Below are positions 1 to 7,832 of a DNA stretch of 64,000 nucleotides, piece after piece. Under the pieces are notes generated by a model. The model was not told the DNA's origin, did no database searches, and worked only from the letters and a program-made list of their open reading frames with translations. The first letter of the stretch is position 1. The number at the start of each line of letters is the position of its first letter. The DNA lies in contig JAGAFR010000040.1 of NCBI GenBank assembly GCA_017612555.1, forward strand, positions 42,732-106,731, in the 5' to 3' direction. The DNA comes from Lachnospiraceae bacterium (GTDB lineage Bacteria > Bacillota > Clostridia > Lachnospirales > Lachnospiraceae). The position numbers were made by a program, and so were the translations under genes.

Positions 1-110
1 CGGGTGTACGATGTGTGATCCCGCAAAGTATTATTCTCACAGGTATTCAAAAGGCAGCAGGGGGAGTCTTGCCTGTGTGATAATGAAAAGATGAATGAAA
101 GGGTAGTGTG
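1..110 (+). other. Leader of the dlt-like operon, no gene called
   Basis: No complete gene lies here. One frame is open from the window edge to a stop at 16-18, which could be the tail of an upstream gene but is too short to judge. CACAGG at 38-43 can pair with CCTGTG at 72-77 around a loop containing a second short AGGCA/TGCCT pairing, so a small hairpin sits just before the first gene. I see no clear promoter hexamers. Confidence 0.2.
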
Positions 111-1628
111 ATGGTTCAGAGAACTGTTGTAGAACTTCTGAAAAATGCTGCAAAGGAATGCCCCGACAAGTGTGCGTATTTTGATGAATCGGTAAAGCTG
201 ACATACGCCCGTCTTGACGAGATGGCAAGAAGCATCGCGACAAGACTCATAAAGGAACTTCAGGTATCGAACAGGCCCGTTGCGGTATATATGGACAGGT
301 CACCGATGGCGATAGCGGGATTTTTCGGAACGATGTATTCGGGCAATTTCTATTCACCCATAGATACGGGAATGCCGGACTACCGGCTGAAGCTTGTGAT
401 GGAAAACCTCAAGCCTGTGGGGATCATAACGGATGTGTCCCATTATGACGTTGCAAGGACGTTTTGCAATCATGTGTTCCTTATTGAGGAATTTTCCACC
501 GATGAAACGGATGATGCGCTCATTGAAGACAGAATGTCCCGAGCTCTTGATACCGATCCGGTGTACGTTCTGTATACTTCGGGATCGACCGGTGTTCCGA
601 AGGGAGTCGTGGTATCCCATGCTTCTTTAATAGATTACACGGATGAGTTCTGCAGTGCCATCCCCATAGGACCTGATGATATCGTTGCCAGTCAGGCACC
701 GTTTTATTTCGATGCATCGCTTATCGACATATACTGTACCATTCATGAAAAAGCAACCATGGGCATTGTGCCGCTTTCTTACTTTTCGGTTCCGATCAAA
801 CTCCTTCAGTATCTTGAAGAACATAAGATAACGTTTATCAGGTGGGTGCCGTCGGCACTCAAGATGATATCCACGTTCAAAGGATTCAAAACGCTTAAAC
901 CTTCATCACTTAAGACGGTAGTATTCGGCGCGGAAGCCATGCCGGTCAAATGCTATAACTACTGGTTTGAAAATCTTCCGGATGTGACTTTCATTCAGAT
1001 ATACGGTCCCACTGAGATAACCGGTGTATGCACGTATTATCACTGCAAGAGGCAGTACGATGAGTCCGAGACGATCCCTATAGGAAGGGAGTTTCACAAT
1101 TCGGCGGTATTCCTTCTTGATGAGGATAATAAGCTGATCAAAAGAAAGGATGCAGCGGGTGAGATATGTGTAAGAGGTACGTGCCTGGCTCTGGGATATT
1201 ATAACGCACCGGAAAAGACAGCCGAGGTATTCGTCCAGAATCCCCTGAACCCGTATTTTCCGGAGAGGATCTATCGCACGGGCGACCTGGCAAAATACAA
1301 TGAGGACGGCGATCTGGTGTTCATAAGCCGCAAGGATTATCAGATAAAGCATATGGGACATCGGATAGAACTGGGAGAGATAGAAGCTACCGCGTCATTT
1401 TTGCCCGGTGTAAGGAATGCGCTTTGCGTTCATGATAAAGAAAAAGACAAGATAATCATGTTCTATGAGTCTGACGAATATGATGATGTAAGGCTCCTGG
1501 AGGAACTCAAAAAAAGACTCGTCAGATACATGGTTCCCAATGAGGTCCGAAAGCTTGATGCCATGCCGGTACTTCGTAACGGTAAAGCTGACAGGATGAA
1601 ACTCAAAGAAATGATCAAGGAGATGTGA
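111..1628 (+). CDS. DltA-like amino-acid adenylating enzyme
   Basis: A 505-residue stand-alone adenylation enzyme of the DltA/NRPS A-domain type, close to the usual DltA length. It should activate an amino acid with ATP and load it onto the carrier protein encoded next. The core P-loop YTSGSTGVPKG starts near residue 155. FDAS at about 200-203 carries the Asp (D201) expected to bind the substrate amino group. YGPTE and YRTGDL are present, and the C-terminal catalytic Lys is in NGKADR (K492). Where DltA proteins have FCGE, with the Cys that gates D-alanine, this protein reads FGAE at 272-275, so D-Ala specificity is doubtful. ATG at 111 is preferred; a GTG lies at 108. It is the first gene of an A-C-B-D dlt-like operon, with the next gene 1 nt away. 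The family call is firm; the substrate is not. Confidence 0.85.
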   Translation: MVQRTVVELLKNAAKECPDKCAYFDESVKLTYARLDEMARSIATRLIKELQVSNRPVAVYMDRSPMAIAGFFGTMYSGNFYSPIDTGMPDYRLKLVMENLKPVGIITDVSHYDVARTFCNHVFLIEEFSTDETDDALIEDRMSRALDTDPVYVLYTSGSTGVPKGVVVSHASLIDYTDEFCSAIPIGPDDIVASQAPFYFDASLIDIYCTIHEKATMGIVPLSYFSVPIKLLQYLEEHKITFIRWVPSALKMISTFKGFKTLKPSSLKTVVFGAEAMPVKCYNYWFENLPDVTFIQIYGPTEITGVCTYYHCKRQYDESETIPIGREFHNSAVFLLDEDNKLIKRKDAAGEICVRGTCLALGYYNAPEKTAEVFVQNPLNPYFPERIYRTGDLAKYNEDGDLVFISRKDYQIKHMGHRIELGEIEATASFLPGVRNALCVHDKEKDKIIMFYESDEYDDVRLLEELKKRLVRYMVPNEVRKLDAMPVLRNGKADRMKLKEMIKEM

Positions 1629-1629
1629 T

Positions 1630-1857
1630 ATGGAAGAGCTGAAAGAGATACTGAACGGTATCCATCCGGAAGTGGATTATGAAACCGAAACGGGACTGAT
1701 CGACAGGAGGATATTTGATTCCTTTGATGTGATCACTCTTGTGGGAGAACTCATGGATACCTTTGATATTGAGATCACTGCGGAGCAGATGATTCCCGAG
1801 AACTTTAACTCCATGCAGGATATATGGAATCTTGTTGAAAGGCTCATGGACGAATAA
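1630..1857 (+). CDS. DltC-like acyl/aminoacyl carrier protein
   Basis: A 75-residue acidic carrier protein. S31 in the motif FDSFDVITLV is the likely 4'-phosphopantetheine attachment site. DltC and other carriers usually have DS(L/M) here, so Phe after the Ser is slightly unusual. It should carry the amino acid activated by the upstream enzyme as a thioester to the membrane acyltransferase. The start is 1 nt after the upstream stop and the end overlaps the next start (ATGT at 1857), so translation is probably coupled along the operon. The role is inferred from length, motif and position between the DltA-like and DltB-like genes. Confidence 0.85.
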   Translation: MEELKEILNGIHPEVDYETETGLIDRRIFDSFDVITLVGELMDTFDIEITAEQMIPENFNSMQDIWNLVERLMDE

Positions 1858-3452
1858 TGTCACTTATTTCCGTTCAATTCCTATTCTTCACTCTGGCGGT
1901 ACTGATACTGTACTATATCATACTGTCAAGGCTTCGATGGATCGTGCTGCTTATCGCGAGCCTTGTTTTTTACTGCCTGGCAGGCCCGGGATATATCGTT
2001 TATATCCTGATCAATTCGGCATGTGCTTTTTTTGCCGCGCGCATGATGGACAGCCTTTCTGAAAAGAGAGATGAATACATAGCGCAAAAAGGAAAAGAAC
2101 TTGGCAGGGAAGAAAAGAAGGCATACAAAGCCGGAGTAAAGAAAAAACAGAAGAGATACCTTCTTCTTACGGTACTAGTCAATGTCGGAATACTTGTCGT
2201 ATTCAAGTACCTTGATATAGGAATTGCGTATTTTAATTATTACAGGCTGACGCTCACGGGCAATGTGAACCTTGTTCCGCAGCCGTCCCTCATTCTTCCG
2301 CTGGGAATGTCATTCTATACGTTCCAGAGCCTTGGGTATGTGATCGATGTTTATTACGGCAGGGTCAAACCGGAAAAGAACTACATGCGGTTCCTGCTGT
2401 TCATAAGCTTTTTCCCGCAACTTGTCCAGGGACCCATATCAAGATTTGCGGATCTTCATGAAGAACTGTTTGCCCCCAAAAGTTTTGATATAGAAGGCAT
2501 TACGTCCGGATTGTATCGCATCTGCTGGGGACTTTTCAAGAAACTCATCATAGCTGACAGGCTGTCGGCATATGTTGGGTCATGCGTAGCCTTCAGGGAA
2601 GTTTACAAGGGACCGTATCTGCTGCTGTGCATCTTCTTTTATGCGTTCCAGATCTACGGTGATTTTTCCGGAGGTATAGATGTTGCGGTAGGTGTTGCAA
2701 GGCTGTTTGGGATAAAGCTTGCGGAGAACTTCGACAGGCCGTTCTTCTCAAAAAGGTTATCCGAATACTGGACCAGATGGCACATCACTCTCGGTACGTG
2801 GTTCAGGGACTACGTGTTCTATCCGCTTTCCGTAAACAAGAGCATACTGCGGCTAGGGAAATGGTGCAGGAATCATATCGGAGAGGGTATAGGAAAGCGC
2901 GTACCCATTTACCTTCCCATGATAGCAGTATGGGCTCTTACGGGTATGTGGCACGGATATGAGAGTAAGTATCTCGTGTGGGGACTTCTTAACTGTCTGT
3001 TCATAATACTCGGCACGGAAACAGAGCCATTGTCTTTGAAGATAATGGAGAGGTTTTCACTGCGTGAGGAAATGATCGCGGTAAAGGTTTACAGGATAGT
3101 CAAGACATTCTGGCTGACGGCTTTTCTTCGCGTGTTCGATCTTGTAAAGCTTCCGTCGGACGGATTTATGCTCATGAGGGATGTCTTTACCGGATGGGGT
3201 GATTTTGATATCAATGAAGTATATACCGTGCTGGGGTTTCCGCAGGAAGAGCTGACGGTCGCGGTGATCGCCATTACTCTCCTTACTGTAGTGTCGCTCC
3301 TTCAGAGGAAGGGCAGGATAGCACAGAGGCTGATGGCAAGGAACGTATGGTATGCGTATACGGGACTCGTTGTACTTTCTGTGATAGTGATGATATTCGG
3401 AAGTTACGGTCTGGGCTATGATGCACAGAGCTTTATTTACATGAAATTCTGA
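1857..3452 (+). CDS. DltB-like MBOAT membrane acyltransferase
   Basis: A 531-residue multi-spanning membrane protein of the MBOAT family. DltB proteins move the thioester-bound group from the carrier protein across or at the membrane. The conserved histidine is H366 in TGMWHG, and an upstream WTRWHITLGTWFRDY segment is also typical of the family. Hydrophobic stretches run through most of the protein, and a Lys/Glu-rich cytoplasmic segment lies near residues 65-100. It is longer than a typical DltB (about 400 residues) and closer in size to alginate O-acetyltransferase AlgI-type members. Its place between carrier protein and DltD-like gene supports the DltB role. The acceptor polymer is not visible from sequence. 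Confidence 0.85.
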   Translation: MSLISVQFLFFTLAVLILYYIILSRLRWIVLLIASLVFYCLAGPGYIVYILINSACAFFAARMMDSLSEKRDEYIAQKGKELGREEKKAYKAGVKKKQKRYLLLTVLVNVGILVVFKYLDIGIAYFNYYRLTLTGNVNLVPQPSLILPLGMSFYTFQSLGYVIDVYYGRVKPEKNYMRFLLFISFFPQLVQGPISRFADLHEELFAPKSFDIEGITSGLYRICWGLFKKLIIADRLSAYVGSCVAFREVYKGPYLLLCIFFYAFQIYGDFSGGIDVAVGVARLFGIKLAENFDRPFFSKRLSEYWTRWHITLGTWFRDYVFYPLSVNKSILRLGKWCRNHIGEGIGKRVPIYLPMIAVWALTGMWHGYESKYLVWGLLNCLFIILGTETEPLSLKIMERFSLREEMIAVKVYRIVKTFWLTAFLRVFDLVKLPSDGFMLMRDVFTGWGDFDINEVYTVLGFPQEELTVAVIAITLLTVVSLLQRKGRIAQRLMARNVWYAYTGLVVLSVIVMIFGSYGLGYDAQSFIYMKF

Positions 3453-3453
3453 T

Positions 3454-4473
3454 ATGAGTGGTATTGGTGTCAAAAAAATAATAAGAGCGGTAGTGATGAC
3501 AGCGATCGCCGTCTTTGTGTTTGTCAGTCTCAATCTGTTGTTCATGCCCAAGTATATCGAAGAAAACAGAGAGGGCAGGATCACACCGGAGTTCTATCGC
3601 GAGAAGACTAATGATGATGTCATATTTGTCGGCTCATCCACCGTAAATTCGGCTGTCAATCCGGTCGTGCTGTGGGATGATTACGGCATCACTTCATATG
3701 ACCGTTCCGGTGCGTCACAGACGTCGTGGATATCATATTACATGATCAAGGATGCCATTGAGGTTTCGGATCCGAAGATGGTGGTAGTCGATATGTCGTT
3801 CTTCAGATATGGTGACGATTACTGCGAGGAGCCCGAAAACCGTAAGGCTCTTGACGGGATGAGATTTGGTCATACCAAATTCCAGTGTCTTCGTACGTGC
3901 ATGAATGAGGACGAGAAGTATATGGACTATGTCTTTCCCATAGGCAGATTTCATTCGAGGTGGCAGGATCTTAAAGCGGAAGACTGGAAGTATCTGTATC
4001 ATAAACCGACGATAACATACAGCGGATATATTCCCGAGTATGAGACGCAGGCAGCAGAAGGCGAGCCGCTCAAAAGATCGGAGCTTGATGTAAGAATGTC
4101 TCAAAGAAATATTCTGTTTCTGGAGAACATCATCGGTATATGCCAGAATAACGGGATACAGCTGCTTTTGATCAAGATCCCTTCGTTTGAACCCAAATGG
4201 GGCGAGGGTTTTGAGAGGGACATTTTATCCGTTGCGGATGTGCATGCCGTCAGGTATATTGACTTTGACAGATTCACTGATGAGATAGGGATAGATTATT
4301 CGGTCGATACGAATGATGAAGGCAGGCATCTTAACGATCGGGGAGCGCAAAAGTTCACGCGTTACCTTGGGAAGTACCTTGTTGAGAATTATGTTCTGAC
4401 GGATCACAGGAACGACCGGGAATATGAAAAAATATGGAAAGAAAAGAGTGTAAGATACCATAATGGAAGATAA
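3454..4473 (+). CDS. DltD-like membrane-anchored SGNH-fold protein
   Basis: A 339-residue protein with one N-terminal membrane anchor (about residues 10-30) and an extracellular domain. A GSST motif near residue 55 and a GRHLNDRG motif near the end correspond to the Ser and Asp/His blocks of SGNH/DltD-type proteins. It likely helps transfer the activated group to a surface polymer outside the membrane. It begins 1 nt after the MBOAT stop, and its last 11 nt overlap the next gene, the glutamate aminomutase, which argues for a shared function. Sequence similarity to classical DltD is not obvious by eye, so the name rests on fold motifs and operon position. Confidence 0.7.
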   Translation: MSGIGVKKIIRAVVMTAIAVFVFVSLNLLFMPKYIEENREGRITPEFYREKTNDDVIFVGSSTVNSAVNPVVLWDDYGITSYDRSGASQTSWISYYMIKDAIEVSDPKMVVVDMSFFRYGDDYCEEPENRKALDGMRFGHTKFQCLRTCMNEDEKYMDYVFPIGRFHSRWQDLKAEDWKYLYHKPTITYSGYIPEYETQAAEGEPLKRSELDVRMSQRNILFLENIIGICQNNGIQLLLIKIPSFEPKWGEGFERDILSVADVHAVRYIDFDRFTDEIGIDYSVDTNDEGRHLNDRGAQKFTRYLGKYLVENYVLTDHRNDREYEKIWKEKSVRYHNGR

Positions 4474-5686
4474 GAGAGAGATATCCCTTAAGAGAGCCGA
4501 AGAACTCCGTGAGGAGATCAAGGATTTTCTTGATTTTAAAAATGAATATCTGATGGATATGAGCATGCGCAGGGATGTTATGAGCCTTCAGCACAAGAAG
4601 GATCTGCTCGAGTATTTCGGCGCGACGGAAGATGACTGGAATGATTGGCACTGGCAGCTCAAGAACCGTATTTCTTCAACGGATGTGCTGGGACATTTTA
4701 TCCATCTGTCGGATGAGAGAAAAAAACTGCTCGATGACATATCTTTAAAATACCGCTGGGCAACGACACCGTATTATCTGTCACTGATGGATTATGATGA
4801 TCCGAGCTATCCCATCAACAGGATGGCGATCCCTTCCCGGGAAGAACTTGATGAGAGCGGTGAGCTCGATCCCATGCATGAGGAGTATACAAACCCCGCA
4901 TCATGCATTACGAGAAGGTATCCGAATCGTCTTATCATCAATGTCACGAGTTCGTGCGCGATGTTCTGCAGACACTGTCAGAGACGCAGAAGGATCGGTG
5001 AAACGGATCAGATAGAGCCGATGAACCGTATCATGGAAGCAGTTGAATATATCAGGAACACTCCGGAGATCAGGGATGTGCTGATAACGGGAGGGGATCC
5101 TTTGATGCTTCCCGATGAAGTACTTGAATCGATCATATCAAAAGTACGCGCGATAGATCATGTTGAGATAGTAAGGATAGGAACAAGGCTTCCGGTAACG
5201 ATGCCGCAGCGTATCACTCCGGAACTTGTAAAGATGCTGTCGGGATATCATCCGCTGTTCATCAACACTCAGTTCAATCATCCCGGAGAGATAACAAAAG
5301 AAGCCGCAAGAGCATGTACAATGCTTGCGGACGCGGGGATACCTCTCGGTAATCAGATGGTATTCTTAAAGGGGATCAATAACGACAAGTACATAGTACA
5401 GCTTCTTAATGAGCAGCTCCTCAAGGTAAGAGTCAGGCCGTACTATATATTCCATCCCAAGCAGGTAAAGGGAACGGGACATTTTTCGATCAAAGTGGAA
5501 GAGGGGATTGCGATAATGAAATACCTGCGAGGTCACTCCTCGGGGCTTGCTATACCACAGTATATCCTGAATGCCCCCGGAGGACTGGGTAAGATACCGC
5601 TCCTGCCGCAGTACATTCAGGAGATGGATGACGATCATGTTAAGCTCCATACCTGGGAAGATAAGGAAGTAGAGATCGAGTATTAA
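4463..5686 (+). CDS. eam: Glutamate 2,3-aminomutase (radical SAM, PLP)
   Basis: A 407-residue radical SAM enzyme of the lysine 2,3-aminomutase family. The SAM-cluster motif CAMFCRHC uses C165, C169 and C172. The PLP lysine is K377 in APGGLGKIP. In lysine 2,3-aminomutase two aspartates (Asp293 and Asp330 in the clostridial enzyme) hold the substrate side-chain amine. Here the equivalent positions are K333 (in HPKQVKGTGHF) and N370 (in LNAPGG), the pair known for glutamate 2,3-aminomutase. It should therefore convert L-glutamate to beta-glutamate. The start overlaps the DltD-like gene by 11 nt, and the 3' end overlaps purA by 4 nt tail to tail. Beta-glutamate is known as an osmolyte; the operon position suggests it might instead feed the dlt-like machinery. 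Annotation pipelines would probably call it KamA. Confidence 0.87.
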   Translation: MEDKREISLKRAEELREEIKDFLDFKNEYLMDMSMRRDVMSLQHKKDLLEYFGATEDDWNDWHWQLKNRISSTDVLGHFIHLSDERKKLLDDISLKYRWATTPYYLSLMDYDDPSYPINRMAIPSREELDESGELDPMHEEYTNPASCITRRYPNRLIINVTSSCAMFCRHCQRRRRIGETDQIEPMNRIMEAVEYIRNTPEIRDVLITGGDPLMLPDEVLESIISKVRAIDHVEIVRIGTRLPVTMPQRITPELVKMLSGYHPLFINTQFNHPGEITKEAARACTMLADAGIPLGNQMVFLKGINNDKYIVQLLNEQLLKVRVRPYYIFHPKQVKGTGHFSIKVEEGIAIMKYLRGHSSGLAIPQYILNAPGGLGKIPLLPQYIQEMDDDHVKLHTWEDKEVEIEY

Positions 5687-6966
5687 TTACGGTAGATGAT
5701 GTCCTCACGCGCCGGACCGTTGCTGATCATGGTGATGGGGTAACCGATCTTTTTCTCGATGAATTCTATATACTTGCGGCAGTTTTCGGGAAGCTTGTCA
5801 TATTCGCGAATTCCCGATATATCGCACTTCCAACCCGGAAGAGTTTCATATACCGGCTTTGCGATCTTGAGAAGTCTTGTAACGGGGAATTCCGTCGTGA
5901 CTTTGCCGTCTATATCGTAACCTACACATACGGGGATCTCGTCAAGATAACCGAGTACGTCAAGAACGGTAAATGCAACGTCGGTGGTACCCTGGAGTCG
6001 GCATCCGTATTTGCTCGCAACACAGTCAAACCATCCCATTCTTCGGGGACGTCCGGTAGTTGCACCGTATTCTCCGCCGTCACCGCCGCGGCGCCTCAGT
6101 TCATCGGCAGCGGCCTCATCTGTTATCTCACTTACAAATTCACCTGCACCAACGGAAGATGAATAAGCCTTGCAGACGGAGATGATCTGTTTGATCTCAT
6201 AAGGAGGGATACCGCAGCCTACGGCACCGTATGCAGCGATGGTGTTTGATGAGGTTACCATCGGGTATATACCGTGATCGCAATCCTTGAGCGTGCCGAG
6301 CTGGCCTTCGAGAACTATCGTTTTGCCTGCCTTTATCGCGTCCTCCAGATATGATGAAACATCACAGACGTACGGTCCGATCATTTCCCTGTATTTCATG
6401 AGAGTGTTAAATATCTCGTCCACATCGATGGGCGGTTTATGATACAGGTGCTCAAGAAGCACGTTCTTCTGAACCGAAACGTTTGTGATCTTTTCGCGAA
6501 GATTTTCCTCGCTGTCCCACAGATCCGCAACCTGAAATCCTATCTTGGCAAATTTATCGGAATAAAAAGGCGCGATGCCTGACTTGGTCGATCCGAAGGA
6601 TTTTCCGGCGAGTCGTTCTTCTTCATATTCATCAAACTTGATGTGATAGGGCATGATCAACTGAGCCCTGTCCGATATGAGTATCACAGGCTTGGGAACG
6701 CCTTTGGAGATGATATTGTCAATCTCTGACATGAGGATCGGAATGTTGAGTGCAACGCCGTTTCCGATCACGTTTACGGTGTTCTCGTTAAACACTCCGG
6801 AAGGGAGTGTATGAAGAGCGAACTTGCCGTATTTATTCTTAATGGTGTGTCCAGCGTTTGCACCGCCCTGAAATCTGACTACCACATCGGCATTTGCTGA
6901 GAGCATATCAGTTATCTTTCCCTTGCCCTCATCGCCCCAGTTGGCTCCGACAACCGCTTTTACCAT
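5683..6966 (-). CDS. purA: Adenylosuccinate synthetase
   Basis: A 427-residue cytoplasmic GTPase-type enzyme that joins IMP and aspartate in the first committed step to AMP. The N-terminal WGDEGKGK loop, the GGANAGHT block and TTGRPRRMGWFD are characteristic of PurA. The start at 6966 is chosen because GGAGG sits six bases upstream (GGAGGTGTCAAT then ATG); an upstream in-frame ATG at 6999 lacks this. It runs opposite to the preceding operon and overlaps its last gene by 4 nt. It has a 160-nt leader with a promoter, an early terminator and two further hairpins, so its expression is probably controlled by premature termination. Confidence 0.96.
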   Translation of the reverse strand: MVKAVVGANWGDEGKGKITDMLSANADVVVRFQGGANAGHTIKNKYGKFALHTLPSGVFNENTVNVIGNGVALNIPILMSEIDNIISKGVPKPVILISDRAQLIMPYHIKFDEYEEERLAGKSFGSTKSGIAPFYSDKFAKIGFQVADLWDSEENLREKITNVSVQKNVLLEHLYHKPPIDVDEIFNTLMKYREMIGPYVCDVSSYLEDAIKAGKTIVLEGQLGTLKDCDHGIYPMVTSSNTIAAYGAVGCGIPPYEIKQIISVCKAYSSSVGAGEFVSEITDEAAADELRRRGGDGGEYGATTGRPRRMGWFDCVASKYGCRLQGTTDVAFTVLDVLGYLDEIPVCVGYDIDGKVTTEFPVTRLLKIAKPVYETLPGWKCDISGIREYDKLPENCRKYIEFIEKKIGYPITMISNGPAREDIIYRN

Positions 6967-6988
6967 ATTGACACCTCCGTTAATTGAA

Positions 6989-7061
6989 CATCGGCCCATT
7001 AGAATTCGACTTCGTCGAGGGGGCCGACGCTACATGTCAAGTTTTCATAGAAAACTTGACA
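6989..7061 (-). promoter_or_regulatory. Two leader hairpins upstream of purA
   Basis: On the purA-sense strand an 11-bp perfect inverted repeat (7061-7051 with 7045-7035, loop of five) is followed by a second structure. There, GGGCCGA at 7021-7027 pairs with TCGGCCC at 6991-6997, with an inner TCGAC/GTCGA stem. The second structure ends about 12 nt before the purA ribosome-binding site. Neither has a U-tract. They match no riboswitch class that I recognise. Confidence 0.4.
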
Positions 7062-7088
7062 CAACCATCCTATCCCTTTTGTATCGGA

Positions 7089-7126
7089 ACTAAAAAAGGT
7101 ACCATAAGCACAGTTATGGCACCTTT
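7089..7126 (-). terminator. Early intrinsic terminator in the purA leader
   Basis: Read on the minus strand, arms at 7126-7114 and 7107-7095 form a stem of about 12 pairs with one mismatch and a six-base loop, followed by a run of six T (7097-7092). This is a standard factor-independent terminator. It begins only a few bases after the predicted purA transcription start, so it would act as an attenuator rather than as the end of a gene; no minus-strand gene lies upstream of it. Confidence 0.6.
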
Positions 7127-7136
7127 GCCCAAAAGA

Positions 7137-7165
7137 AATATACGACCTGCACTGTTAAAAGTCAA
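7137..7165 (-). promoter_or_regulatory. purA promoter
   Basis: On the minus strand TTGACT (7165-7160), a 17-base spacer and TATATT (7142-7137) form a good sigma-A-type promoter. Transcription should start near 7130 with GGG, about 165 nt before the purA start codon. Confidence 0.65.
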
Positions 7166-7182
7166 CAGAAAAATGGTAAAAT

Positions 7183-7755
7183 ATGATCATGTTATGTACA
7201 GCGCATGAGTACAAGATCATACGCAGCAGAAGGCGGACCGTATCGTTGGAGATCACGGCCGATGCCACACTTCTTGTCAGGGCTCCGGCCAAAATGCCGG
7301 TGCGTGATATAGAGGCTTTTGTTGAGAAGAACCGGGAATGGATCGATGCCAATATGGCTAAGGCACAGAGTCGTACCAGGAGGGTCGATGCATACGGAAT
7401 GATGAGCCCTAATGAGATATCGGCTCTCTGCATACTGGCGGAAGAAGCGATCCCTCCTAAAGTTGAGCGCTTTGCCAAGATCCTCGGAGTCACTTACGGC
7501 CGTATATCCGTAAGGCACATGAAGTCATTGTGGGGGAGTTGTACTGCCGACGGAGACTTAAGCTTTAACTGTCTTCTGATGAAAGCGCCGGAATCCGTTA
7601 TGGACTACGTGATAGTACATGAACTGTGCCACCGGCTCGAAATGAATCATTCTCCCGCATTTTGGGAGCATGTGTCGGCTGTCATACCCGATCATAAAAA
7701 ACAAAGAAAGTGGCTGAGGGAAGAGGGGACGGTCTATATAATGTCGTCGGAATAA
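7183..7755 (+). CDS. YgjP/SprT-like zinc metallopeptidase
   Basis: A 190-residue member of the YgjP-type (DUF45, M48-like) metal-dependent hydrolases. The zinc motif is HELCH (H146, E147, H150) in VIVHELCHRLEMNHSP, with the third ligand region after it. The preceding WGSCT segment is characteristic of the family. The cellular substrate is unknown. There is no ribosome-binding site before the ATG at 7183. An extended -10 element (TGGTAAAAT, 7174-7182) lies immediately upstream, and the predicted transcript would begin at 7189, exactly on the in-frame ATG of codon 3. A leaderless mRNA starting at 7189 is therefore possible. It is divergent from purA. Confidence 0.85.
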   Translation: MIMLCTAHEYKIIRSRRRTVSLEITADATLLVRAPAKMPVRDIEAFVEKNREWIDANMAKAQSRTRRVDAYGMMSPNEISALCILAEEAIPPKVERFAKILGVTYGRISVRHMKSLWGSCTADGDLSFNCLLMKAPESVMDYVIVHELCHRLEMNHSPAFWEHVSAVIPDHKKQRKWLREEGTVYIMSSE

Positions 7756-7761
7756 AGAATA

Positions 7762-7770
7762 TGGTATAAT
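7762..7770 (+). promoter_or_regulatory. Extended -10 promoter for the 949-residue surface protein
   Basis: TGGTATAAT is a perfect extended -10 box 63 nt before the start codon. No good -35 hexamer is seen, which fits an extended -10 promoter. A 6-bp hairpin (GGATCT at 7803-7808 with AGATCC at 7813-7818) lies just upstream of the GGGGAGG ribosome-binding site. Confidence 0.5.
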
Positions 7771-7832
7771 TGGTACTGCAAAGTTTTCTATGTTAATGGC
7801 GTGGATCTCAAAAGATCCGGGGAGGAAACAGT

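Noticed and set aside
38-77. A c-di-GMP (GEMM) riboswitch before the dlt-like operon
   Set aside because: Only a short CACAGG/CCTGTG stem and a loose AGGCA segment are present; the conserved core and tetraloop/receptor features are missing.
4463-5686. Lysine 2,3-aminomutase (KamA) producing beta-lysine
   Set aside because: The overall family fits, but both substrate-pocket Asp residues of lysine 2,3-aminomutase are replaced by Lys and Asn, as in glutamate 2,3-aminomutase.
6966-6999. An 11-residue longer N-terminus for PurA
   Set aside because: The upstream ATG has no ribosome-binding site, would extend beyond the conserved start of the family, and overlaps the leader hairpin; ATG at 6966 has an ideal GGAGG.
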